DNA of 9,953 nucleotides, taken from the NCBI GenBank assembly GCA_934630485.1, contig CAKTWD010000058.1:1-9953 (forward strand), written 5' to 3'. This DNA is from an uncultured Eggerthellaceae bacterium. Its GTDB lineage: Bacteria > Actinomycetota > Coriobacteriia > Coriobacteriales > Eggerthellaceae. The translations under genes were made by a program, and so were the position numbers. Of this stretch, positions 1 to 6,921 are shown piece after piece. How positions within the stretch are numbered: position 1 is the first letter of the stretch; every line of letters begins with the position of its first letter. A model generated the notes under the pieces. It was not told the DNA's origin. It made no database searches and worked only from the letters and a program-made list of their open reading frames with translations.

Positions 1-593
1 CCGTGATCCACCCCGACGGTCAGTTGCAAAAGCTTCGCGCCGAGGACTTGACGTGGGATTATAGGTGCAGCGCTTTCGCTCCCGACGACGTCATCGTCGA
101 GGCAGAGCTCTCGGGCAAACCGTCCGACCCCTTCTTCATTCGGGGGAGGATGGAGGCTTTGCATCGTCGTCGCAAAGATCGCCAGCCTCTTAACTTCCCT
201 TCGTGCGGAAGCGTGTTCCGCAACCCCGAAGGCGCTCTTGCCGCCAAACTCATTGAGGATGCCGGTCTTAAGGGCCGCAAGGTGGGTGGCGCCCAGGTTT
301 CCGAGAAGCACGCGAACTTCATCGTGAACGCAGGTAACGCTACTGCTCGTGACGTGCTCAGCCTTGTCGACCTTGTTCGTGCGGTTGTTCGCGACGAAAC
401 GGGCATGAGCCTTGTTCCCGAGGTTCGCTACCTTAGCAGCGATATGTGCGCGGCTGGGTCTCCTTCGGCCGCCATGGTTCAGCTGAATACCGTGCGCCCG
501 TCGTTCACGGGCACGTCGTTTCGCATCGATCCCGAAGAGATCGTGGCGTGCGCCAACGCTGCGTCTGCTGCTGGAAAGGTCGAAGGCGAATGA
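1..593 (+). CDS. murB: UDP-N-acetylenolpyruvoylglucosamine reductase MurB, C-terminal part (5' truncated by window)
   Basis: MurB is the cytoplasmic FAD enzyme that reduces UDP-GlcNAc-enolpyruvate with NADPH to UDP-MurNAc, an early peptidoglycan precursor step. Only the substrate-binding C-terminal part (196 full codons) is present; the frame is open at the window edge, so the first GTG is an internal Val and not a start. Visible family motifs: QPLNFPSCGSVFRNP (fragment residues 61-75), whose Ser70 matches the catalytic proton-donor Ser; GGAQVSEKHANFIVN (95-109); and LVPEVR (137-142), whose Glu140 matches the conserved active-site Glu. MurB normally ends a few residues after this last motif, but here about 52 further residues follow (roughly 145-196) with no motif I recognise. 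The stop overlaps the ftsQ start as ATGA, which implies translational coupling. Identification is secure; the role of the tail is unknown. Confidence 0.96.
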   Translation, partial: VIHPDGQLQKLRAEDLTWDYRCSAFAPDDVIVEAELSGKPSDPFFIRGRMEALHRRRKDRQPLNFPSCGSVFRNPEGALAAKLIEDAGLKGRKVGGAQVSEKHANFIVNAGNATARDVLSLVDLVRAVVRDETGMSLVPEVRYLSSDMCAAGSPSAAMVQLNTVRPSFTGTSFRIDPEEIVACANAASAAGKVEGE

Positions 594-1600
594 CCCGCCG
601 CGATCCAAGGGCGCAGCGTCCGTATCGTTCGCAACCTTCTTCCAGCCGTTCCCGGGGCGCTGCCAATACCCGCCGAAGCCGTCAGACGCCAAGCGTGCCT
701 TACCAGGGTGCGCCGTCTTCGCGTTCCCGTAGGGATCCTCGTTCCACAGGTGACTCCAGGTATCGCATGAGCTCGGTGAGCGTGGGCGAGCTTCGTCGCT
801 CCGAGCGCAATGAACGCGCTCAGGCCCGTGCGCGTAGCTATGCCATGCGCGTCATCGCCGTGCTCGTGCTTGCCATCGTTTTGGTTATCGCGGGCGGTGT
901 GGCATACAACTCAAGCCTGTTCGCCGTCTCGAATATCAAGGTCGAGGGTGTTGATCATCTTACAGAATCCGAGATGGCCCAGCTTGCGGCGGTCCCCGAC
1001 AACACCACGCTTTTGCGCGTCGATGCCGACACCATTAAGAAACGTCTGCTTCAAAACGCCTGGGTTTCCGATGTCCAGGTGTCCAAACGCTTTCCCGACA
1101 CCTTAGTTATCAAAGTGAAGGAAAGAACGGTTGCGGCGGTGGTCGCCGTGCCTCAATCCAGTGGGAAAAGCACGAAGCGATGGGCCATTTCCTCGGACCA
1201 TATGTGGCTGATGCCCATTCCCGACAGGAACTCGGAATCGGGCAAGAACACTAGCGAGAAGATCTTTGACGACGCCGATGCGGCACTGAAGATCACGAAC
1301 GTCCCTTACGGAACTCAGGCTGCCATTGGCACATACTGCACCGACAGCAACGTTTTGAACGCGTTGGACATTGTTTCGGGTATGACCACCGAGCTTGCTG
1401 GAAGGGTGGTCGAGGTATCCGCCTCCGGCGCTGACGAGACCACGCTCATGCTTGACAACGGCGTTGAGATCGCTTTCGGCAAGGCCGAGAACATCCGAGA
1501 TAAAGAGCGCGTCGTGCTTCAAATCCTGAAGGAGAATGAGGGGAACGTCTCTTACATAAACGTTCGTACCGTGGCAAGCCCCACATGGCGCACTATCTAA
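590..1600 (+). CDS. ftsQ: Cell division protein FtsQ (DivIB family)
   Basis: FtsQ is a single-pass divisome protein that links FtsL/FtsB and the septal synthase machinery to the ring. The 336-residue product has a basic, Arg/Ser-rich cytoplasmic N-terminus (1-86), one transmembrane helix (about 87-105, rich in Val/Ile/Leu/Ala), a POTRA domain (about 110-182, containing FAVSNIKVEGVDHLT and AWVSDVQVSKRFPDTLVIKVKER), and an FtsQ-type beta domain to the C-terminus (about 195-330, ending YINVRTVASPTWR). I chose ATG 590 because it overlaps the murB stop by ATGA. The frame is open further upstream to 446, but that stretch lies inside murB and looks like out-of-frame translation. The long basic N-terminus is a common actinobacterial form. 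The gene is followed at once by a terminator, so murB-ftsQ probably ends a transcript here. Confidence 0.95.
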   Translation: MTRRDPRAQRPYRSQPSSSRSRGAANTRRSRQTPSVPYQGAPSSRSRRDPRSTGDSRYRMSSVSVGELRRSERNERAQARARSYAMRVIAVLVLAIVLVIAGGVAYNSSLFAVSNIKVEGVDHLTESEMAQLAAVPDNTTLLRVDADTIKKRLLQNAWVSDVQVSKRFPDTLVIKVKERTVAAVVAVPQSSGKSTKRWAISSDHMWLMPIPDRNSESGKNTSEKIFDDADAALKITNVPYGTQAAIGTYCTDSNVLNALDIVSGMTTELAGRVVEVSASGADETTLMLDNGVEIAFGKAENIRDKERVVLQILKENEGNVSYINVRTVASPTWRTI

Positions 1601-1608
1601 CTTACACG

Positions 1609-1645
1609 GCCGGCATCGCTTTTAAGCGCTGCCGGCTTTTGTTTT
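1609..1645 (+). terminator. Rho-independent terminator after ftsQ
   Basis: GCCGGCA (1609-1615) pairs with TGCCGGC (1630-1636). After one T/C mismatch, CGC (1617-1619) pairs with GCG (1626-1628) around the loop TTTTAA. A T-rich tract TTTTGTTTT (1637-1645) follows. It starts 8 bases after the ftsQ stop and would separate upstream dcw transcription from ftsZ. Confidence 0.85.
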
Positions 1646-1717
1646 GGCAACGTGAACGGGTTGCTTCAACGTGCGCTTTCGTAATGTGAACCGTCGGCAG
1701 AGTATTGGCTGCTCGCA

Positions 1718-1745
1718 TTGCATTTGACTTTGCTTTGTGTAAAAT
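1718..1745 (+). promoter_or_regulatory. Candidate ftsZ promoter
   Basis: TAAAAT (1740-1745) matches the -10 consensus in 5 of 6 positions. A weak TTGCAT (1718-1723) lies 16 bases upstream as a possible -35. A better -35 match, TTGACT (1724-1729), is badly spaced for that -10. The position, after a terminator and about 80 bases before ftsZ, supports a promoter here, but the exact boxes are uncertain. Confidence 0.5.
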
Positions 1746-1816
1746 CAGGAATGATACAGTGCCTTATCAGGCGCAGTGTCCACAGCAAACGCAGCTGAAC
1801 AGTAAAACCCAGGTGT

Positions 1817-1821
1817 GGAGG
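1817..1821 (+). promoter_or_regulatory. Ribosome binding site that fixes the ftsZ start
   Basis: GGAGG is followed by five bases and then ATG 1827. The in-frame GTG at 1815 overlaps this Shine-Dalgarno sequence and so cannot be the start it serves. Confidence 0.85.
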
Positions 1822-1826
1822 AAACA

Positions 1827-2978
1827 ATGCCAAACAATTTGGGCTCCGAGCATTTGGCGGTTATCAAGGTCGTCGGCGTTGGCGGTGGCGGTACGAATGC
1901 CGTTAACCGCATGGTCGAGGCTGGTGTGAAGGGCGTCGAGTTCATCGCCGTCAACACCGATCGTCAAGCGCTTCTTATGTCCGATGCGGACAAGACCATT
2001 CATATCGGCGAGGATCTTACCCGTGGCCTCGGCGCTGGTGCCAACCCCGAAGTGGGCGCGCAGGCAGCCGAAGAGTCCCGCGACGAGATCCGCGAGGCTT
2101 TGGCCGAGGCCGACATGGTCTTCGTCACCGCTGGTGAAGGCGGCGGCACGGGCACGGGTGCGGCGCCCATCGTTGCCGAGATCGCTCGTGAGGAAATCGG
2201 CGCGCTGACCGTCGGCATCGTCACGAAGCCTTTCTCGTTCGAGGGCCGTACTCGTCGCAACCAGGCCGAGCAGGGCGTCGACCTTCTTTCTCAGAACGTT
2301 GACACGCTCATCGTCATCCCGAACGACCGCCTTCTCGAGGTTGTCGACAAGAAAACGTCCATGCTCGATGCGTTCCGCATCGCTGATGACACCCTTCGTC
2401 AGGGCATCCAGGGCGTTACTGACCTCATCACCATTCCGGGCCTCATCAACCTTGACTTTGCAGACATCCGCACGGTCATGAAGGATGCTGGTACCGCTAT
2501 GATGGGCATCGGCATCGCTTCCGGCGAGAACCGCGCTCTCGATGCAGCCCAGCAGGCAACCAGCTCGGGTCTGCTCGAAACTTCCATTGCCGGCGCATCC
2601 CGTGTCCTGTTCTCTATCGCAGGTGGCCCCGACCTCACCCTTACCGAGGTTGACGCTGCCGCTCGCACTGTCGAGGCCTGTGCAGACGAGAGCGCCAACA
2701 TCATCTACGGCCAGATCGTCGACGAGGCCATGGGCGACCAGGTGCGCATCACCGTCATCGCAACCGGCTTCAAGAACCAGCCCAACAAGCAGCAGTCAAG
2801 TCTTGACTTCTCGCGCAATGATCTGTTCGAGTCCACGACGCCCGCTGCTTCCGCGGCTTCGGCATACAAGCCCCAGTCCGTGGCTTCAGCCCCTGCGTCG
2901 CGTATGACTTCTTCTCAGTCTACGAACCGTTTCGCTGACGAAGATTACATCCCCGACTTCCTTAAGCGTCAACGTTAA
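1827..2978 (+). CDS. ftsZ: Cell division GTPase FtsZ
   Basis: FtsZ is the tubulin-like GTPase that polymerises into the cytoplasmic Z-ring. The 383-residue length is normal. Visible motifs: [14 protein letters not shown] (16-29, nucleotide-binding T1 loop); the tubulin signature [12 protein letters not shown] (103-114), with Glu where many other bacteria have Met, an actinobacterial feature; the T7 catalytic loop NLDFAD (208-213); a variable Ser/Ala/Pro-rich linker (about 317-368); and the C-terminal peptide [13 protein letters not shown] (371-383), which binds partners such as SepF. Start ATG 1827 was chosen from the GGAGG spacing; GTG 1815 would add only four residues and overlaps the RBS. 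The gene appears to begin its own transcription unit after the ftsQ terminator and runs into pgeF with a 15-base gap. Confidence 0.99.
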   Translation: MPNNLGSEHLAVIKVVGVGGGGTNAVNRMVEAGVKGVEFIAVNTDRQALLMSDADKTIHIGEDLTRGLGAGANPEVGAQAAEESRDEIREALAEADMVFVTAGEGGGTGTGAAPIVAEIAREEIGALTVGIVTKPFSFEGRTRRNQAEQGVDLLSQNVDTLIVIPNDRLLEVVDKKTSMLDAFRIADDTLRQGIQGVTDLITIPGLINLDFADIRTVMKDAGTAMMGIGIASGENRALDAAQQATSSGLLETSIAGASRVLFSIAGGPDLTLTEVDAAARTVEACADESANIIYGQIVDEAMGDQVRITVIATGFKNQPNKQQSSLDFSRNDLFESTTPAASAASAYKPQSVASAPASRMTSSQSTNRFADEDYIPDFLKRQR

Positions 2979-2983
2979 AGGAG
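2977..2983 (+). promoter_or_regulatory. Ribosome binding site for pgeF, overlapping the ftsZ stop
   Basis: AAAGGAG begins inside the ftsZ TAA stop (2976-2978) and lies 10 bases before ATG 2994. The in-frame TTG at 2985 is only one base away, too close to be used. The overlap suggests that pgeF translation is coupled to ftsZ termination. Confidence 0.75.
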
Positions 2984-2993
2984 CTTGCATAAT

Positions 2994-3989
2994 ATGAGCC
3001 TCGCCTCGTATTTGCCCAAACCGTCACTCGATGCGCGCCTTATGGGCGCGCATCGTCTTTCTTTGCTTACCGACGACGCACTGTTCGATTCATGCGGCGT
3101 TCGAGTTGCTTTCACGGGGCGAAGGGGAGGGGCTTCCCCCGAGCCTTACGCGTCTTTGAATCTGGGGACGCATGTTGGCGACGATCCTGTATGTGTATTC
3201 GAGAACCGCCGTCGCGTGCTCGAGGCTCTCGGTGCGCCCGATGCGCCCCTTGTTGTTCCGAATCAGGTTCATAAAACCGATCTTGTTTCCATCGACGGCG
3301 CTTCCGTTTGCCGTTGTGCTTGCATGCCTGCAGACGCCTTCCAGGACGATCGGGGAAACGAAACGTGGACTACCGAAGATGTTGACGTGTCGCTTGTCGA
3401 TTCGGTTGGGGCCGTTAAGACCGCTAATGATCTTGCCGCTCAGGGTGCAGATGCTCTTGTCATTCGTAGCGTCGGCGTTGCCGGGCTTTTGAATTTCGCA
3501 GACTGCACCTCGGTGATCATCGTGTCCCCGAGCGGCAATTTCGCCATAGCCCACGCAGGTTGGCGCGGTGCCGTCGCCGGCGTTGCTTCTAAGGCGGCAA
3601 CGAATCTTATCGAAGCCGACCTTTCCGACGAGGCCCTTAAAGTCGCACATCCCGATTTCGCTCGTGCGTCTTTTCAAGATGTGTCGGCTGGCTGCAATGT
3701 TTACATCGGACCTCATATCCAGGTTGAGTGTTTCGAGACCGGCGCCGATGTTGCCGACCGTTTTCGTGAGGCGTTCCCGCAGGCTCGGGATGCTGTGGTT
3801 CTCGACGACAGGCATGTCGATCTCAGCCAGGCGGTTATCGCCGACTTGGTCTCTATCGGCGTCGATCCCGCGCGCATTTGCGACTGCGGCATTTGCACCA
3901 AATGCAATCATGACGAGTACTTCTCGTATCGTGCCGAAAACGGCACATGCGGTCGGCACGGCGCCGTTGCGATTCGTTTGAAAGGGTGA
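2994..3989 (+). CDS. pgeF: PgeF/YfiH family protein (peptidoglycan editing factor, COG1496; multicopper polyphenol oxidase or laccase domain)
   Basis: This family folds as a CNF1/YfiH-like domain with a His/Cys/His metal site. E. coli YfiH (PgeF) hydrolyses mis-incorporated L-Ser from UDP-MurNAc-L-Ser; other members have laccase-like or purine-nucleoside activity, so the substrate here is not certain. The 331-residue product has the metal-site motifs NQVHK (90-94, His93), NFADCTSVIIV (167-177, Cys171) and AIAHAGWRG (184-192, His187), then YIGPHI (237-242) and EYFSYR...GTCGR near the end. It is longer than the usual 230-280 residues because of extra sequence at about 101-150 and 205-235. A Cys cluster (CDCGICTKC, 296-304) is also notable. 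The site between ftsZ and yggS is the usual place for this gene in Gram-positive dcw clusters. The family call is firm; the precise reaction is inferred. Confidence 0.9.
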   Translation: MSLASYLPKPSLDARLMGAHRLSLLTDDALFDSCGVRVAFTGRRGGASPEPYASLNLGTHVGDDPVCVFENRRRVLEALGAPDAPLVVPNQVHKTDLVSIDGASVCRCACMPADAFQDDRGNETWTTEDVDVSLVDSVGAVKTANDLAAQGADALVIRSVGVAGLLNFADCTSVIIVSPSGNFAIAHAGWRGAVAGVASKAATNLIEADLSDEALKVAHPDFARASFQDVSAGCNVYIGPHIQVECFETGADVADRFREAFPQARDAVVLDDRHVDLSQAVIADLVSIGVDPARICDCGICTKCNHDEYFSYRAENGTCGRHGAVAIRLKG

Positions 3990-3995
3990 TTCATC

Positions 3996-4706
3996 ATGGG
4001 TTTTGAATCGAACGAAACCAGCAAGGAGCGCTACGAGCGCGTAGCTGCGGAACTTGCCGAAGTCTGCCATCAGGCGGGCAGGGACCCCAATGAGGTGCGC
4101 CTTGTCGCCGTGTCGAAGACAGTTGGCGTTCCGGAAGTGGCAAACACCATTGCCGGCGGCGCGCATGATTTCGGCGAGAACCGCCCCGATCTTCTGATGG
4201 AGAAGCATGATGCCTATCCGTCGGAGAACTGGCACTTCATCGGCAATATCCAGTCACGTCGCATCCACGACATCGTCGGTCGAGCTACGCTCATCCACTC
4301 GCTTCACGAGCTTTCCCATGCGAAGAAGATCGACGCGGTGGCAGCTGAGCGCGGTATCGTGCAGGATGTACTGCTCGAAGTGAACGTTTCCGGCGAGGAG
4401 TCGAAAAGTGGTCTTTCGCCCGACCAGCTTCCATCGATGCTTGCCGCTTGCGTCCAGCTCGAGCATGTCCGCGTTCGCGGTCTCATGACCATGGCGCCGC
4501 AGGGCGATCTGACGGTAGCCAAGCAAACATTTGAGGGTTTACGTGCGCTTTTCGAAGAATCGCGTTCAAGTTTGCCTCAAAGGGACGCCGACCTTTTCAA
4601 TGAGCTTTCTATGGGTATGAGCGAAGATTGGCGCGAGGCGGTTTTTGCAGGCGCTACCATTGTTCGCATCGGTCGCGCGATCTTCAGCGACTCTTTCAGT
4701 GCCTAG
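3996..4706 (+). CDS. yggS: YggS/PLPBP family pyridoxal-phosphate homeostasis protein
   Basis: This is a small fold-type III, alanine-racemase-like PLP-binding protein without a known catalytic reaction. The family keeps free PLP and amino-acid pools balanced in the cytoplasm; B. subtilis calls it YlmE. The 236-residue length is typical. Motifs: LVAVSKTVG (36-44), with the PLP Schiff-base Lys41; DFGENR (58-63); WHFIGNIQSRR (79-89); HSLHELSHAKKID (101-113); VLLEVNVSGEESKSG (125-139); RGLMTMAP (161-168); and the phosphate-binding LSMGMSEDWREAV...VRIGRAIFS (204-231). The start is ATG 3996, six bases after the pgeF stop, served by AAAGGG (3981-3986) at a 9-base spacing, so the two genes are probably coupled. 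Nothing is missing from the cofactor site. Confidence 0.95.
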   Translation: MGFESNETSKERYERVAAELAEVCHQAGRDPNEVRLVAVSKTVGVPEVANTIAGGAHDFGENRPDLLMEKHDAYPSENWHFIGNIQSRRIHDIVGRATLIHSLHELSHAKKIDAVAAERGIVQDVLLEVNVSGEESKSGLSPDQLPSMLAACVQLEHVRVRGLMTMAPQGDLTVAKQTFEGLRALFEESRSSLPQRDADLFNELSMGMSEDWREAVFAGATIVRIGRAIFSDSFSA

Positions 4707-4757
4707 ATCCCGGTTAGAACGGCGGTAATGCACATGGCATCAAAATTCGGATTCTCC

Positions 4758-4768
4758 GGAGAAGGGGG
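4758..4768 (+). promoter_or_regulatory. Ribosome binding site region that fixes the sepF start
   Basis: The purine run GGAGAAGGGGG lies 4 bases before ATG 4773, while the earlier in-frame ATGs at 4728 and 4734 have no comparable site. The 5' part also forms half of a perfect palindrome, TTCTCCGGAGAA (4752-4763), so the site could be partly masked in the mRNA or bound by a protein. Confidence 0.65.
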
Positions 4769-4772
4769 CAGC

Positions 4773-5651
4773 ATGTTCGAGAACTTGAAGTCCCGTCTCG
4801 GTTTCGCGGATGACGAAACGCCCAAGCGTTCGTCGCGCGGCAATCGTAGCAACGACCAATACGATGTGTACGACGACGAGTACGCCGACGAGGGCGATTT
4901 CGGCGAATACGGCGATTACGCCGACGAGTATGCCGACGAGTTCGCGGAATACGGCCCCGACTACGATGATGGCGTTTCTCACACGTACGAGTCTCCTCGC
5001 GAAAAGGCTCAGCGTTCTTCTTTCAAAACCACCTCGAGCACACGTGGGGCATATCGTAATAGCAACTTGGTAACCATCGATGACGTCAAGGCTCGTACGG
5101 CAACGTCTGGCAACCTTGATCGTGACCCGCTGGCACCGCGCACCACGTTTGGTGGCCGTACCGTCGTTGACGAGCGCAAGCCTGCGCCGCAGACGCCCGT
5201 TGCCCAGATGGCAGCAGCCAGCGCAGGCGAAGCAACCCGTTCCGAGGGTCTGAACTCCCTGTTCACACCCACTACCGACGAATCCGCATCTTTCGAGAAA
5301 CCTGCTGGCGCTCATGCATCTTTCGAGTCCTCCACGGCATCGCGCGATTCGTATGCGCCTTCGGTTCCCGCAAAGCCTGCTTCAGTGCGCGGCATTTCGG
5401 TTTTAAAGCCTGTTGCATACGAAGATGCCGAGCGCATCACCAAGTCGCTCAAGTCGGGCGACGCGGTTGTCATCTCGCTTCGCAATACTCCCGACAACTT
5501 GTTCAAGCGCATCTTGGACTTCTCGTTCGGCGTAGCAAGTGCGCTTGATGCAACTGTCGATTGCCCGGGCGAAAAGGTCTTCGCAATCACGTGCGGTGCA
5601 GGCCTTTCCGACGCCGAGAAACAAGCCCTCATTAACCAGGGCGTCATCTAG
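4773..5651 (+). CDS. sepF: Cell division protein SepF, long acidic-linker form
   Basis: SepF tethers FtsZ to the membrane through an N-terminal amphipathic helix and a C-terminal domain that dimerises and binds the FtsZ tail; in actinobacteria lacking FtsA/ZipA it is the main anchor. The 292-residue product has an N-terminal MFENLKSRLGF helix (1-11), a very acidic Tyr-rich stretch (30-68) with repeated YADE-type units, a long Ser/Thr/Pro/Ala linker (about 70-205), and the SepF domain (206-272: RGISVLKPVAYEDAERI, GDAVVISL, RILDFSFGVASALD). A 20-residue tail follows. SepF is usually about 150-250 residues, so the linker is long. ATG 4773 puts the membrane helix at the N-terminus and has the better ribosome site; starting at 4728 would add 15 residues. 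The gene lies 66 bases after yggS. Confidence 0.93.
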   Translation: MFENLKSRLGFADDETPKRSSRGNRSNDQYDVYDDEYADEGDFGEYGDYADEYADEFAEYGPDYDDGVSHTYESPREKAQRSSFKTTSSTRGAYRNSNLVTIDDVKARTATSGNLDRDPLAPRTTFGGRTVVDERKPAPQTPVAQMAAASAGEATRSEGLNSLFTPTTDESASFEKPAGAHASFESSTASRDSYAPSVPAKPASVRGISVLKPVAYEDAERITKSLKSGDAVVISLRNTPDNLFKRILDFSFGVASALDATVDCPGEKVFAITCGAGLSDAEKQALINQGVI

Positions 5652-5705
5652 CATCTGAACCTGCAGCATCGGCTTGACTGCGATCGACCGAGAAGGAATC
5701 GGCCA

Positions 5706-5966
5706 ATGAGTTTTAAATATCTTCTGTATTCCCTGATGAATGCCTACAGCACGGTCATCATCGTATACGTGCTCATGTCATGGATCCCCATGAACCCCAC
5801 GGGCATCGTTGCCGACATCTACCGCGTGCTTGGCAAGATCTGCGATCCCTATCTCGATCTGTTCAAGAAGCTCATTCCCCCCATTGGAGGTATGGTGGAC
5901 GTAACGCCCATCATCGCACTGCTTGTATTACAATTCGGAGTAACGTTTATTCTTCGACTTTTCTAG
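5706..5966 (+). CDS. yggT: YggT family membrane protein
   Basis: This small integral membrane protein belongs to the YggT family (YlmG in Gram-positive dcw clusters and in plastids). Its molecular role is not settled; links to envelope, nucleoid or division functions have been proposed. The 86-residue product has two hydrophobic segments, about 5-27 (LYSLMNAYSTVIIVYVLMSW) and 66-86 (TPIIALLVLQFGVTFILRLF). Between them lies the family's conserved region, with CDPYLDLFKKLIPPIGGMVDVTP (47-68) seen here as DPYLDLFKKLIPPIGG. The start ATG 5706 has AGAAGGA (5691-5697) eight bases upstream. It sits 54 bases after sepF and 42 before divIVA, the standard actinobacterial placement. Many actinobacterial homologues are similarly about 90 residues. 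Confidence 0.92.
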   Translation: MSFKYLLYSLMNAYSTVIIVYVLMSWIPMNPTGIVADIYRVLGKICDPYLDLFKKLIPPIGGMVDVTPIIALLVLQFGVTFILRLF

Positions 5967-5994
5967 GCTGCAATCCCCTATGGGTTGCCTATTC

Positions 5995-6001
5995 GGAAGG
6001 A
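5995..6001 (+). promoter_or_regulatory. Ribosome binding site that fixes the divIVA start
   Basis: GGAAGGA is followed by seven bases and then ATG 6009. The in-frame TTG at 5985 lies upstream of this site and would add eight residues without its own ribosome site. Confidence 0.8.
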
Positions 6002-6008
6002 TTTGAAC

Positions 6009-6854
6009 ATGGCCATTACCGCACAGGACATCCAGGAGCAAAGCTTCTCCATCGATCGCAAGGGCTACGACGTCGACGAAGTGGATGTTTTCCTTGAGCG
6101 CGTTGCCGACGAGATCGGCTTCATGAATGACGAGATCGATCAGAAGGCTCAGACCATCGCTGATCTTCAGGCTCAACTCGACGAGATGAACATGGCTGGC
6201 TTCGATGCCCCCGCCGCGTTCGACGAGGAAGAGCGCACCAAGGCAATCGCTTTGGACGATGCCGTTGATGCGTTCCAGGACGATCAGGACAACGTCGAAG
6301 AGCTTCCTTCCGACGTCGTCGAACTTCAGAAGCAGGTCGAAGACCTGAAGAAGCAGCTTGCCGAGAAAGTTGCCGATTCTTCCGCCATCTCTGCTGCCCT
6401 CATCGTTGCCCAGCGCTCTGCTGACGATATCGTTTCCAACGCCAAGGTCGAGGCAAACCACATCATTAAGGACGCCAACGACGAGGCTGACCGCATTGTC
6501 AGGAAGGCCGAGGCCGAGCGCGAGAAGGTTCAGCTTGATATCGACGCCCTCGAGGATGATCGCGACGAGGTGTGCGACGCATACCGTGGTGTTTTGTCCG
6601 ACTTCATCGCCGATGCGCAGCGCAAGCTTGATCAGGTAAACGCAACGTACAGCCAGCCTTTGGCTTCGCATGCGCGTTCCGCCGAGGACACCGGCCAGAT
6701 CGCTGCTGCTCCGCTGCCTCCGGCTGCCGGCTATCAGGTTCCCCTTATGGGCGCTGCCGCTGATGCGCCTGCCCCCGTTGCCTTCTCGGGCGACAAGGAC
6801 CTGTCGGGCTTCGGCGATGTCGCCGACGATTTTGATTTCGACGATCCCGAATAA
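6009..6854 (+). CDS. divIVA: DivIVA/Wag31-like polar and septal coiled-coil protein
   Basis: DivIVA senses curved membrane and recruits growth or division proteins; in rod-shaped actinobacteria the orthologue (Wag31) directs polar wall synthesis. The 281-residue product opens with the DivIVA lipid-binding domain MAITAQDIQEQSFSIDRKGY followed by DVDEVDVFLERV (1-32), then a short coiled coil (about 33-60). An acidic linker (61-100) comes before a long coiled coil with repeated charged heptads (about 103-215: VVELQKQVEDLKKQLAEK, EADRIVRKAEAEREK). An Ala/Pro-rich segment (230-258) and a very acidic end DDFDFDDPE (273-281) finish it. The acidic linker between the two coiled coils matches the Wag31-type architecture. 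It is the last gene of the ftsZ run and is closed by a strong hairpin terminator. Confidence 0.93.
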   Translation: MAITAQDIQEQSFSIDRKGYDVDEVDVFLERVADEIGFMNDEIDQKAQTIADLQAQLDEMNMAGFDAPAAFDEEERTKAIALDDAVDAFQDDQDNVEELPSDVVELQKQVEDLKKQLAEKVADSSAISAALIVAQRSADDIVSNAKVEANHIIKDANDEADRIVRKAEAEREKVQLDIDALEDDRDEVCDAYRGVLSDFIADAQRKLDQVNATYSQPLASHARSAEDTGQIAAAPLPPAAGYQVPLMGAAADAPAPVAFSGDKDLSGFGDVADDFDFDDPE

Positions 6855-6882
6855 CATCGCCGCATCAGCTTCCATGAATGAG

Positions 6883-6910
6883 AAAAGCCGCTCCAACGGA
6901 GCGGCTTTTT
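6883..6910. terminator. Bidirectional terminator shared by divIVA (+) and rnpB (-)
   Basis: AAAAGCCGCTCC (6883-6894) and GGAGCGGCTTTT (6898-6909) pair perfectly over 12 bp around the 3-base loop AAC, and a further T follows at 6910. The A-tract on one side becomes a T-tract on the other strand, so the same hairpin can stop divIVA transcripts (28 bases past its stop) and rnpB transcripts (12 bases past the RNA's P1 helix). Confidence 0.92.
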
Positions 6911-6921
6911 CATTTAAAAGG

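Noticed and set aside
446..589. Extension of ftsQ upstream to an earlier ATG at 446
   Set aside because: This stretch is out-of-frame murB coding sequence; ATG 590 overlaps the murB stop in the usual ATGA arrangement.
3090..4235. A 381-codon open frame on the minus strand across pgeF and yggS
   Set aside because: It lies opposite two well-supported genes; its translation has no recognisable motif. Long antisense frames are expected from the GC-rich codon use.
5928..6896. A 322-codon open frame on the minus strand opposite divIVA
   Set aside because: The heptad-rich divIVA sequence yields a hydrophobic-looking reverse frame as an artefact; the frame also runs through the terminator hairpin and has no ribosome site I can see.
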